From Prorocentrum cordatum (lineage: Eukaryota > Sar > Dinophyceae > Prorocentrales > Prorocentraceae): a DNA stretch of 64,000 bases. Location of the stretch: NCBI GenBank assembly GCA_963575745.1, contig CAUYUJ010020152.1:37501-101500 (forward strand), written 5' to 3'. Positions 31,320 through 41,156 of this stretch are shown piece after piece; position 1 is the stretch's first letter; each line of letters opens with the position of its first letter. Under the pieces are notes generated by a model that worked only from the letters and a program-made list of their open reading frames with translations, was not told the DNA's origin and ran no database searches. The position numbers were made by a program, and so were the translations under genes.

Positions 31320-32440
31320 ACAGGTCCCGCAGGCAGGTCTCACACGTGCCAAAAGTTCCACAGGCTCCATGGGTTTCCCGCAGGTTTCGCACCGGGCCCG
31401 CAGGTCTAGCAGGCCCTGCAGATCCCACGGGTCCCACCGGTCCCACACGTTTCGCAGGTCTCGCAGGTCTCGCACGTCCCACGAGGTCCATAGGTCCCAC
31501 AGGTCCCACGGGTCCCACAAGTTCCCTGGGTACCACAGCCGTCGCAATTCTCACAGGTCTCGCAAGTCCCACAGATCCCGTAGGTCACACAGGTCCCACA
31601 GGTCCCGCAAGTCCGATAATTCTAGTAGGCTAGGCAGGTCTCGGAGGTCTCGCGGGTCTCGCATGCCCCGCACGTCCCATAGGTCCCACAAGTCCCACAG
31701 GTCTCGCAGGCCCCATGAGCTCTACAAGTTCCGCAGGTCCCGCAGGTCCCACGGCTCCCACACCGCCCACAGGTCCCACAGGCCCTGCAGGTCTCGTTGG
31801 TTCCGCAGGTCCCACACGTCCCACAGGCCCCACAATTCCATGTGGTCTCGCAGGCCCCGCAGTTCCCGCAGGCCCCACCCGTCCCACAGGTCCCACAAGT
31901 CCTACATGTTCCGCAGGTCCGACAGGTTCCATCAGTCTCACGGGTCCCACGGGTCCCAAATGTCCCACCTGTCCCAAAAGTACCGCAGGTCTTACGGGCC
32001 AAACAGGTTTCACAAGTCCCACAGGCCTGACGGGTCCCATAAGAAGTCCCACAGGTCTCACAGGTCTCGCATGTCTTGCAGGTCCCACAGGTCCGACAGT
32101 CCCACAGGTCCCACAGGTCTCACAGGTTTCTCAGGTCCCACAGGTCTACAGGTCCCACGGGCCCCACAGATCCCACAAGTCCCACAGGTCTCGCAGGTCT
32201 GGCAGATCCTGCGGGTCTCACAGGTCGAAGTCCCGCAGGTCCCACAGCTCCAACAGATTTCCCTGGTCTCGCAGGTCACAAGTCCCACAGGTCAGAGGTC
32301 TGGCAGGTCTCGCAGGCCCCGCAGGTCCCACAGGTCCCACGGCTCCCGCATGTCCCTCAGGTCCCACAGGTTTCACAGCTCCAAAGATCTCGATGGTCTC
32401 ACATGTCCTTCAGGTCCGACAGGTCCCTCATCGCACTGCT
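31320..32440 (+). repeat. 9-bp minisatellite CCCACAGGT, about 1.1 kb
   Basis: More than 100 imperfect copies of CCCACAGGT with CGCAGGTCT and CGCAGGTCC variants. Because 9 is a multiple of three and the unit lacks stops, all three plus-strand phases and some minus-strand phases are open. They translate as collagen-like Gly-Pro-Thr, Gln-Val-Pro and Arg-Ser-His repeats. I see no non-repeat coding sequence attached, so I do not call a gene. Confidence 0.95.
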
Positions 32441-32667
32441 ATCTTTGCTTGGGTAAGTTTCGAAGTGCCGAGCGCGTAATTGCTCGAGCTGCGCGCAGTG
32501 CAGAATGGGCCATAAGCGCAAGTGGGAAACCTGCCCAGTAAATAAGACCTTTCGCCCGTCCTTGAGTTTTTTTGTGAACTTGCGGAGGCGATGGTTTCCA
32601 CCGTGGTCAGGTAAGGTGCCCAGGCCTGTGATTGAACCTCCCGCGGACGTCTCCCTCACCCTCCTCT
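32441..32667. other. Spacer
   Basis: No gene or repeat recognised. Confidence 0.35.
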
Positions 32668-32858
32668 CGGCGGCGAGGGGGGAACTGAGAAGGAGAAGGC
32701 CTTCTCAGAAGGCGGCGGGACTTCTCAGAAGCCCTCTCGCCTTTGAGAGGTCTTTTGCGGGTTCCAGCAAGGTTTAGAAAGCTTCTCAGAAGGCCAGGGG
32801 ACGTCCGAGCCTTCTGAGAAGGCCTTCTCCTCCTCTTTTCCCCCCCTCGCTCGCCGCC
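32668..32858 (+). mobile_element. Inverted-repeat element family C, copy 1
   Basis: 191 bp from CGGCGGCGAGGGGGGAA to CCCCCCTCGCTCGCCGCC. Subterminal inverted blocks GAGAAGGAGAAGGCCTTCTC and TTCTGAGAAGGCCTTCTCC, plus internal CTTCTCAGAAG palindromes, make a multi-hairpin element. Matches 43491-43688. Confidence 0.75.
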
Positions 32859-33461
32859 AATCCTCATCCCCTTTCCCCACACCCTTCCCCACTCCTCTTC
32901 CACTCCCCCCTTTCCCCCTTCTTTTCCCCTCTTGCACCCTCCTCCCCCTTCCCCCGCCCCCGCCTCATCCCTCTGCGAGGAGGGGGAGGATGTGGGCGGA
33001 GGGCGGAGGACGACGACGGGCACGACGGCCGCGAACGCCATGACGACCACGACCACGAACAACGACCCCGCGTGGCACTTTGCAAAGCCGTCGCTGAGGG
33101 GCGCGCCGGACTGGCGCAGAAGGCTTGTGCAGCATGGGGGCGACCACGGCGGTAACCACGACGAGGGCGGCCACCGCGACGACGGCTGCGTCGCAGCGGC
33201 TGCGACGACGGCGGCCGCCGAACGGAGGCGACGACCTTGGCGGCGGCAACCGACGACGACGGCGGCGACGACCGACGACCGCTGCGGCGGCGATGGCGGC
33301 GACTGGCGGCAGCGGCGCTCTCGGCGCGCGGCCGCTGCAGGCTGGCGCCGGCCAGGCGCCCGCCGACGCCGAGGGTGCCGAGCGGCAGGCCGCTCTTCGG
33401 CGCCGCCCGCCCGCCGTCCGTGTGGGTGGGCAGAAAGTGTCCACGCGTGTCCTGCCAGGAC
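32859..33461. other. Intergenic, GC-rich
   Basis: Pyrimidine-rich CCTTCCCC tract to 32960, then GACGACGG-type GC-rich sequence. Arginine/alanine-rich frames without motifs. Confidence 0.4.
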
Positions 33462-33624
33462 TGTAAGTCGGGCCTGTCCCCCATACAGGAGGAATCTCCA
33501 AAAATAGTCCCAAAGTAGTCTGGGGGCGATTTCTCAATTCATTTTTGGAGGTTTTTGGCGAGCTTCTTGGGTATTTTCAATGTTTCGTCCAGAATCCGCC
33601 TGTAGGGGGACATGCCCGACTTAA
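33462..33624 (+). mobile_element. MITE family A, copy 3 (full)
   Basis: Begins TGTAAGTCGGGCCTGTCC and ends GGGGGACATGCCCGACTTAA; the outermost TAAGTCGGGC is exactly inverted at the right end. Flanking octamers GCCAGGAC (33454-33461) and GCCAAGAC (33625-33632) agree at 7 of 8 positions. This copy starts with GTAAGT and is followed by AG, so it would read as a GT-AG intron. Confidence 0.82.
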
Positions 33625-34588
33625 GCCAAGACCTTGAGTTATCAGAGCACGCTGGGCACAAACGTATGCCCCCCCCTTTTCCCCAAGATTCGAAGCTGCG
33701 GGTTCTGGGCGGCAGGCCAAGAGGCCAGGGGCAACACGTGGGCACACCTCAACTTTGGGTTTGGGGGGGGGCGCGAAGCAGGGGCATTTCGCAGTTGTGG
33801 CTGTTTCAGTCGGCCCTGATTAGTAGGTCGACCCTGCTAAATCAGGGGTACCCGTGTGTCCTGTGTCGCGTGACCCGTTCCTTTTACATTCTTTTGGCAA
33901 TGTTGCCCTCTGAAGGGTCTTGCGTCCTGTCGCGCGCCCTCTCCAATCGGGTCCGACTTTATCACGTTGCGTCGCCGCCTTGAGGCCAGTGTGGACACTT
34001 CTGGTCCGGGCACCGTCTGCCGGCGCCGCCCCGACGAGGTTCGGGCAACGCTCGTCGCTGTTCCCTGGCCGGGTCCCGCCGTGGTTGTTCCTCCAGCGCT
34101 CCTCGTGGACCCTGGCGCTACAGGCGCCCGGGGCGTTTTTGCCGATGGGCCAGACCTAAGCGCTGTTTCACTGGACATCGGCCGTGTTTTGTTCTTCGTT
34201 TTGGCGGGGAGGTACAGGAGAACAGGCAGAGCAAAACGAAAAACGAAAGGAAAACAACACGAACAACAACGTTCAGGTCCAGCCCTGTTTTGCCGTACGT
34301 CGGCGGGTTTCCAGCCTCGGGATGTTTCTCGGCAGCTGCGCCTTGTCGAGAGCGTTCTGGGGGTGCCCAGATTGTCCCGGACGGCCACCCGAGAGCCAAG
34401 CTATGACCCGAAAGCCATGCGGCATCATTAGGCGGGGGGGTAGGCTCAGGTGGGGATGCGTCGACCCCCACTCGTTCATATAGGGGACTGATAGCCCCAC
34501 CCCGCCCAAGAACGTGCGGATTTGCTATTGGGGCCTCATCGCCGATGTATCGACGATGTATCGCCGATTCCATGCCGATTCCAAATGC
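33625..34588. other. Intergenic, nothing recognised
   Basis: Plus-strand frame 33967-34431 is moderately long without motif. No repeat pair noticed. Confidence 0.35.
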
Positions 34589-34751
34589 TTAAGTAGGGCA
34601 TGTCATGTCTTTCTACAGGAAGAATATTCAAGAATGGTGAAAAGTAATATGGTGGCGATTTGTCGTGCTCTTCTGACTATTCTTGCGTATTCTTGGGCTC
34701 TGGTGCATTCTTCTGCCAAAATCCGCCTGTAGGAGGACACGCCCGACTCAA
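34589..34751 (+). mobile_element. MITE family A, copy 4 (full, diverged)
   Basis: Starts TTAAGTAGGGCATGTC and ends AGGAGGACACGCCCGACTCAA. The interior retains AATATTCAAGAATGGTGAAAA and GGCGATTTGTCG-like blocks. Flanking octamers match at only 5 of 8 positions, so this is an older copy. Confidence 0.78.
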
Positions 34752-35589
34752 CCCTGTGCCAGCCCCCACCCCCATCGTTGCCCCTCACCGAGGCGGAAGT
34801 CGAAGCCGCGCTGGCGCTCCGTGCCGAGGGGGGCGTAGCGGCACGCGCGCAGGTCCGCAGAGGCGCGGGGCAGCGACGGCAGCGGCGGCGGCGGCGGACA
34901 CGCGCGGGAGCACATGTCCGTCGGCCGTCGTCGCCAGCCGTGACGGCCCTAGGTCCGCAGACCCAGGCATCCTCGCGCTGCGAAAAAATCCCGACGAGCG
35001 GTCTTTCGCTATTTTCCCTCGGGACCGTCGAAAAACGACTCAGGACGAAAAACCGGTCCCAGGGGGTCCAGACCTCTGGGGGTCGATCGACCTTGTGGCA
35101 AAAATTACGACGTCGGGGGCCTGGGGACCCGGCATCCTCGCGTCCCTCGTTTTCGGGCGTCCTCGTCGGCTCTTCGGACAGAAGGCGTTCTGTGGACGCC
35201 GAGAGAAGGGGGAGGGGTTCGAACTGGGGTGTTGGTCGTTTTTGTTATTCAGTGTTGTGCCGATCGGCGCGGGTCCTCGCACCCCCCCTCCCCCCTCCTG
35301 GAGTGCCTCTTGACTGTTTTTGGCGCTTGTCTCAGGCAGGTGGAGTCTCCCCCGCAGGACGCACTGCTGCAAACAGTGGCATTAAGCAGAGGTCCAGAGC
35401 CATCTCTCCCCTTCCCACCACCCCGTTCCGCCCAGTGTCGGGGTGTGTGGTCCCTGAATTTGCAGAAAGGTGGTGTTCGAACCGGTTGAGGGCCCCCTGT
35501 CGAACGGGGGGGGCTCGAACCAGGGAGGGAGACCCTCGGCGGCGGCGGCGGCGCCGTCGGCCAGCGACGACGACGACGACGATCGAGCC
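34752..35589. other. Intergenic, nothing recognised
   Basis: GGGACCGTCGAAAAACGACTC at about 35027 resembles 5640-5665. Short frames only. No gene. Confidence 0.38.
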
Positions 35590-35905
35590 CCAGTAGGATG
35601 CGATCAAAGTTCGACCGAGCCCTACAGCATTCTATTAGACCAGACTCGAGCCCGAATATCTTGATTTAGAGCTGGATCCAGCCCCCTATGCCATGAAAGC
35701 TGGGTCGAATCCTTGTCGGATTCTATTACAGCTGGATCGAGCCCTAGGAGGATTTAATCAGAGCTGGATCGAGCACTATTAGGATGCTCTTGAATTTGGA
35801 TCGAGGCTTAGAAGGATGCGCGGACAGCTGGATCCAGCTATCGTCGGATTCTATTCGAGTTGGACGGACGCCGTTCAAGTTGGATCGAATCCGAGGAAGA
35901 TCGGA
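35590..35905 (+). repeat. GGATCGAGCCC / TTCTATT tandem array, left block
   Basis: Imperfect units of about 34-40 bp built from AGCTGGATCGAGCC, CTAGTAGGAT and TTCTATTAGA. The same units reappear at 36800-36990 on the other side of the GATCGATA array. Confidence 0.8.
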
Positions 35906-36049
35906 GTTTTTGGCGGGTGAGATCGCAGTGGAACGGAGACCCCCAACCGGGAAATCGTTTTGTTTCGTTCGTGTCGTGCGTGCGGGCGAGGCGAAGCTGC
36001 GTGGACGCGCGAGAGGAATGAACCCGCCGTTGCTAGGGCGAAATCAAGA

Positions 36050-36735
36050 CAAATGACTCCCTCGCCCGTCCGCCGGTGGCTCGCGGTGTCCAGCGGTGTC
36101 CCGTGGTGTCCCGTGGTGTCCCGTGGTGTCCGCCGTTGTTAGGGCGAATTCAAGACAAATGATTCTCCACCGCCCGTCCGGTGGTGGCTCGCGGTGTCCC
36201 GCGGTGTCCCGTGGTGTCCCGTGGTGTCCCGTGGTGTGAGATCGATAGTGAGATCGATATTGAAATCGATAGTGAGATCGATACTGAGATCGATGTGGTG
36301 CCCCGCGGTGTCCCGTTGAGTGAGATCGATATCGAGATCGATAGTGAGATTGATACTGAGATCGATGTGGTGCCCCGAGGTGTCCCGTGGTGTCCCAAAA
36401 AGGGAGATCGATAGTGAGATCGATAGTGAGATCGACAAGTGTCCCGTGGTGTCCCGAGGTGTCCCGTGGTGTCCCGTTGAGTGAGATCGATAGTGAGATC
36501 GATGTGGTGCCCCGAGGTGTCCCGTGGTGTCCCGTTGAGTGAGATCGATGGTGAGATCGACAGGTGCCCCGCGGTGTCCCGTGGTGTCCCGTTGAGTGAG
36601 ATCGATAGTGAGATCGATTCTGAGACCGATCGTGAGATCGAGAGGTGTCCCGCGGTGTCCCGTGGTGTCCTGTGGTGGCCCGTGGTGTCCCGTGGTGTCC
36701 CGTTGAGTGAGATCTATAGTGAGATCGATTGAGTC
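36050..36735 (+). repeat. GAGATCGATAGT / GTCCCGTGGT composite array
   Basis: Alternating blocks of 12-bp GTGAGATCGATA units and 10- to 11-bp CCCGTGGTGTC units, joined by CCGTTGAGTGAGATCGAT. Two copies of a GCCCGTCCGG-bearing lead segment (about 36050-36180) precede it. Dense in GATC and ATCGAT sites. No gene. Confidence 0.92.
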
Positions 36736-36799
36736 AGATGTTGGTTCCCCCCCCCCCCTCTCCCCCCCCACAAGCTCCTTATCACCCGAAGGGTGGTCG

Positions 36800-36990
36800 T
36801 GTAGGCTCCAAGTATAGCGGGAACTAGCCTTAGTAGGATCTTTTGAAAGCTGGAAACAGCCCTAGTTGGATGCTATCAAAGTTGGATCGAGCCTGAGTAG
36901 GATTCAATTATGTATGGATCCAGCTGTTATAGGATTCACATGGTGTTGGATCCAGCCTTACGTCAGCGGGATTCTATTCGAGGGAGGGGG
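36800..36990 (+). repeat. GGATCGAGCCC tandem array, right block
   Basis: Units match 35590-35905 (TTGGATCGAGCC, AGTAGGATTC, TTGGATCCAGCC). The two blocks bracket the GATCGATA array, as if that array expanded within one original array. Confidence 0.78.
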
Positions 36991-37572
36991 GGTGGCAATT
37001 CGAATCACCCCCCTTGGAAAGGGGAGGGTGGAGGGGTGGCAACTCGAAGCGCCCCCCGCCCTTGGAGGGAGTGGGGGACCACCCCCCGGTCAAAACGGCC
37101 GGCGGTGTCCTGGGGGGTGGGGGGGGCGGGGCGGTTTTCCGCGCGCGCGAGATATCCGTGGGGGGCGGGGGGGGGCCCTCCCGGTTCCGACGTGTGCAGG
37201 GACTTTTGTCCAAGCAGGCGTCCGTGAATCGCGATCTCTCGTTCTTGGAGCAAGCCCCTGACGTCCTCGCGTCGTTCGTGTTCGGACCTTTATGGGCGAC
37301 GTCGCCAGTTCTCCTCGGTTTTCGCGTCTCTGGACTCTGGCTGCCTTCCAGCAGATGGGCCTCGTCGATCGCGGTCCGGGGCTGCCCGGACCGTTCCCGA
37401 GTTTGGGCACCAAAACCAAGCATTCTCGCGTCGTGGCAAAAATTTTACGGAAGATGTTTTCCCATGTTCGGCCTCATGAGGGCTCGTACCAGGCCCCGGA
37501 ACCGTGAAACAACGAATCAAGATGATAAGCTAGGCCTCTGCTGTGTCTCCTCCGCGATGTTGGAATTAATTC
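36991..37572. other. Intergenic, nothing recognised
   Basis: Starts with a G/C-run-rich part (36990-37190), then mixed sequence with frames lacking motifs. Confidence 0.38.
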
Positions 37573-37715
37573 GAGTATGTCCTCGGATGTCGAATCCGCG
37601 CTAGGCCGCCACGGCGGCGCCTCCAGCGCCGCCCCTGGCGTGCTCCGCGCGACACGGAGAGGGGCCGGGCGCAGATCCAAGAAATCTGCGCGGAGTGCCA
37701 TAAGTATAATTGTTT
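37573..37715 (+). mobile_element. Foldback element family B, copy 1 (diverged)
   Basis: Left arm GAGTATGTCCTCGGATG..GAATCCGCGC, GC-rich palindromic centre with GGCGGCGCCTCC and GCCGCCCCTGGCG, right arm GATCCAAGAAATCTGCGCGG. Less complete than the 48483 copy. Confidence 0.6.
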
Positions 37716-37737
37716 GTGGCGTTTTGTTTCTCCTTCT

Positions 37738-37871
37738 GCTCTTGTTCTTCGTGTTTGTTGGATGTTCTTGTGCATCCTGGAGAGGGTACCCTTGGATGCT
37801 CTATGTTTTGTGGCCGGCGGAGGGTGTAGTGCGTTCTTGAGGGATGTTCTTCTGGCCCAGGTCCGACCGTA
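37738..37871 (+). repeat. Family E repeat, uninterrupted copy (empty site of the copia insertion)
   Basis: GTTTGTTGGATGTTCTTGTG, then CATCCTGGAGAGGGTACCC, then GGCCGGCGGAGGGTG and GAGGGATGTTCTTCTGG. This is the same order as 9225-9260 joined to 19529-19620, without the retrotransposon and with a single CTGG at the target. Confidence 0.8.
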
Positions 37872-38613
37872 CACGTAAGAGTGGCATTTCGCCGGAGTAA
37901 CCTTTGGTGCGAGTCCCATGGGGCCCAATGGGGCCTCCCAGATTGCGCGCCTGGTGGTGTCTCCAAAGGGCCCCCCCTTGGACCGCGCACCAGAGGTCAC
38001 TCGTGCCCAGGGTCACTCTCGCGTGTAGCCGATCCGTCGTCGTCTCCTCCATCAAGAAAAATGTAATGAACATCTAGGTTCTTCTGAAAAAGCGCCCTGG
38101 GCGTTTTTGTTCATCGTTTTGCACTTGGGCTCTTGACAAATTGAACACGCAATGCCAAACAACGCGACGTTTTTGCAATCGTTTCCAGCTGCGATGTTTC
38201 AGCGTGTTTAGTCCCGTCGTTGTGTATACTTTGTGTCAAAGCGTTTGTTGTTTTCTGTTAGAAGGCTGTTCCGTGTCTTCCCTGCTGTCTTCACTCCCAT
38301 TTTCGTTTCTGCCGCCAGGCCCTCTCGCAGAGCTAAAACACAAAACAACGCTCTAACACCGGCCTGTCACCGTCCCGAAACAGGCCCGGAGGAACGATGG
38401 CCCAAGAGGGGAAAACGGCCATCGGGCCCGGAGGCCCGACGCCCCAGGAGGGGGCTCCGAGGACGGCAAGCAGTCGACTGAGAGAGCCGGAGGGCTGAGG
38501 ACTGCGCGCCAGGAGAAGGAAGTAAGGACATCGAAGACGGCAATGTTAAACAATGCAGCCAACTGATCGGGCAACGTTTTAAAACACGTATCTACAGACG
38601 CCCAACATGATAT
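37872..38613. other. Intergenic, nothing recognised
   Basis: AT-richer than average at 38040-38350. No gene motif. Confidence 0.38.
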
Positions 38614-39100
38614 ATAGCACCCCGCATTGCGGATAAGAGCGAGGGGGCGGCGGGTACGTCGGCAGTCTGCGAGGCTCTGAAGAAGCCCGCCGCAGGCGCA
38701 TAATTTTTCAAGCTATAAAACAGGCCTGCCGCAGGCGCCGATTTTTTGTGAAAACAATGTGGATGGGTCACGGGTTGGGTCGCGGGTGGGTCGACGGTGG
38801 TCACGGGTGGGTCGCGGGTGGGTCGCGGGTGGGTCGCGGGTGGGTCGCGGGCGGGTCGCGGGGCGGGTCGCGGGTGGTTCGTGGGTGGGTCGCGGGGTGG
38901 GTCACGGGTGGGTCGCGGGTGAGTCGCGGGGTGTGTCGCGGGTGGGTCGCGGGGTGAGTCGCGGGTGGTTCGTTGATGGGACCAACAACAACAACGACAA
39001 TAACAACAGCAACGCAACAGGCATAATCCTCACCACGGATTCTCACTGTAGCCACGCACCCAGGGACAATGAATGACCGTTCGGCCCCCCTCGCTCTGAT
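38614..39100 (+). mobile_element. Element family F, copy 1, with internal GGGTGGGTCGC minisatellite
   Basis: Unique left part (GCACCCCGCA, GGATAAGAGCGAGGGGGCGG, AGTCTGCGAGGCTCTGAAGA, AGCCCGCCGCAGGC), then a G-rich 11- to 12-bp array at 38755-38980, then ACAACAACAA, AGCCACGCACCC, ACAATGAATGA and GTTCGGCCCCCCTCGCTCT. AGAGCGAGGGGG near the left is inverted at the right end. The copy at 61606-62185 has the same order. Non-coding. The G-rich strand could form G-quadruplexes. Confidence 0.75.
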
Positions 39101-39213
39101 TCATTTAACGTGATTAGTTTTCTGGGTGGGACGGACAAAGAGATTAGACAAATGATTTCCAACACGCCGAGTTAACAACGGTAAAGAAACGCCCTGGGCA
39201 GAGTCAAGAAAAA

Positions 39214-39375
39214 CCAAGATGAACATATATTCTCGTAGGTCCGCGCGGCTTTCTCGCATCGGCGCCGAACCCCCCTCCCTGGCGCGCGGGGCCCGCCAGG
39301 GGCGGCGACATATTCGCCGCCAGGGGCTTTCCGCACCGATCCCAGAACTCTGCGGGGAGCCCCGATCTATTTACG
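39214..39375 (+). mobile_element. Foldback element family B, copy 2
   Basis: GAACATATATTCTCGTAGGT and CCGCGCGGCTTTCTCG at left, centre with CCAGGGGCGGCGACATATTC, right arm CAGAACTCTGCGGGGAGC. Diverged relative to 48483-48636. Confidence 0.55.
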
Positions 39376-39377
39376 GT

Positions 39378-39790
39378 AGGTTCACGTCGTGTCGACCGGC
39401 GACGACCCCGCCGTTTTTTTTCAACGTTTCGGGTATAGCCAGGACCCCAGGTAAGTGGACCCGGTTAGTGGTAGGGCCCCGGAGCCCTTGAATTGGCCAG
39501 AATCATTGAGCCAGGTTTGCCGTAATTGGTGTTTTTTCGGGTGACGGCAGTTTTGGTTAGCGGAAAGGGGCGGGGGGGGCGTCCCCCAGTACACATGACT
39601 AAGCCAGGTCCCACTAAACCCAGTTCTGCCAACGCCCGAATGTCGCACGCCTCCAGCGACCCAGAATCAGCTTGATGTTGAACGCTCTGACGTGTCGGAG
39701 ACGGCCGATCTTTCAAGGCCGAACGCTTCCCGCTGTGTCAGAGAAGCCGACGCCGAAGTCGGCCCGACACGGAATTGCCGTTTCCGTTTT
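39378..39790 (+). repeat. Dispersed repeat family G, copy 2, interrupted
   Basis: Matches 21225-21415 in two parts, about 39378-39432 and 39665-39790, separated by about 230 bp. The interruption has imperfect inverted arms, AAGTGGACCCGGTTAGT at about 39453 and ACTAAGCCAGGTCCCACT at about 39598, so it may itself be a small inserted element. Confidence 0.5.
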
Positions 39791-40615
39791 CCTCTCTGCC
39801 TGCGCCAGGCGCAATTCGTTCGGTTGCGCCCTGGCATGCGCAACTTCGAGGATGTCTTGGCGATCGATGCTATCTGTCAGGGGGGGTGAAAACGTGTGAA
39901 CTCCGCGACACTTGGGGGCGCGAGGAGTTCGAAAGCCCTTGCTTGTTCCCTGCCCCTCCACCGCCGCAGCCGTCGTCGCCGTCGCATGGCCGCCTACGAT
40001 GCGATTCGACGCGATCCGATTCGCAGGCTCGGGCCGCGATTCCGATGCGGTCCGAGTCGGCTCGATGGCGATCCGACCTTGATCCGGACGACCTGCTGGC
40101 GATCCGACCCGTCCCAGATCCGATCCGCTTTCGCGACTCGCTCCTGCTCCGGCCTGCCGTCGTCGGCGGCCGCGGCGAGGCCGGCCGCGGCGGCGGAGTT
40201 CCCCGAGAGGCCCGCGCGCGCCCGCGCCCCCGCGCGCGCGCGCGCTCCAGGCCACTCCCCCGCTGGAGGGCGAGGCGAGGCAGCGGCGAGGCGCGCCGGC
40301 GCGCCGCTGCCTCTGCGCTGTGGGCGTCGGGGGGGATCGAGCCTCTGAGCGCTGCTGGGCGTAGATCGCCCAGTGGAGTGTTCGTCGAGCGTGGAACGGC
40401 AGAACGGACTCGTCGTGGCGGATGAGAGTGAGGGCTTTCCTCCCCTCCCCCCAGGAAAGAGCAAGACCGCTCGGGAGGACCAAGGAGCCCTGCTGCAGGG
40501 GGGCCCGCGCGGAAGAGAGCTGGTGTTTTTTTTCGGGCCGTCGGTCTTGTGTGTCATCGCCTGGTCTCGGCATTGTGTTTTGTAAATCATGGGAGCCTTG
40601 TGTACCCTCGTAATT
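39791..40615. other. Intergenic, GC-rich
   Basis: Overlapping frames on both strands at 39713-40674 with low-complexity Arg/Ala content and a GCGCGCGCGC tract near 40210-40250. No domain. Confidence 0.38.
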
Positions 40616-40619
40616 TTGT

Positions 40620-40760
40620 CTTTATCGTCGTCTAGCGTCGACTTAGCGTCTGGGAGTCGATGAGATGGCGCCAAGGTAGCGTCGATTAGCGTCGATTTAG
40701 CGTCGACTCAGCGTTGATTTAGCGTCGTTTTAGCGTTGATTTAGCGTCGACTTCTCGTCG
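40620..40760 (+). repeat. TTAGCGTCGA short tandem repeat
   Basis: About ten imperfect copies of TTAGCGTCGA(C/T) at 12- to 14-bp spacing. Confidence 0.85.
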
Positions 40761-41031
40761 ATGTACTGCCATCGAGGATGAAATAGTACCTAACCCTACT
40801 AACACGATGAAGACGTAACCTCACTGAGGTCCCCGTGTTCGCGTTATGGATGATACATCCAGGCGGTGTAATTAGTTCGGTACACCTGCAGAGTCTCTGA
40901 GAAGACCCCCTATCCCTAGGGCTCCTGGCTTTCCTAACTTGGTCCTCTCCCAAAGGGTTAGGGATCCTTTCGTGCCTAATCGTTGTGTGTCATCGCCTGG
41001 TCTCGGCATCGTCCAGCCGATCCTCGGGCTT
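40761..41031. other. Spacer
   Basis: No gene. GTGTGTCATCGCCTGGTCTC occurs at 40549 and again at 40984, a 20-bp direct repeat about 435 bp apart bracketing the TTAGCGTCGA array. Confidence 0.5.
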
Positions 41032-41156
41032 GGTATCGTTCGGACGTGCGCATTTCTTCACGGCGGGGGCAATCGAGGAGCATCCTGGGTCATCGGGCAA
41101 CAAGAGCCCACGCGCGAAACCGAAGCAAACACTGCGAATGGACGTCCGAGCGATGG
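41032..41156 (+). mobile_element. Short inverted-repeat element, family H, copy 2
   Basis: ATCGTTCGGACGT at 41034-41046 and ACGTCCGAGCGAT at 41142-41154 form the ends. Interior aligns with 26076-26196. Confidence 0.65.

Noticed and set aside
31186-32541. Arg-Ser-His and collagen-like repeat proteins
   Set aside because: All three phases of a 9-bp minisatellite are open; no evidence that one is used.
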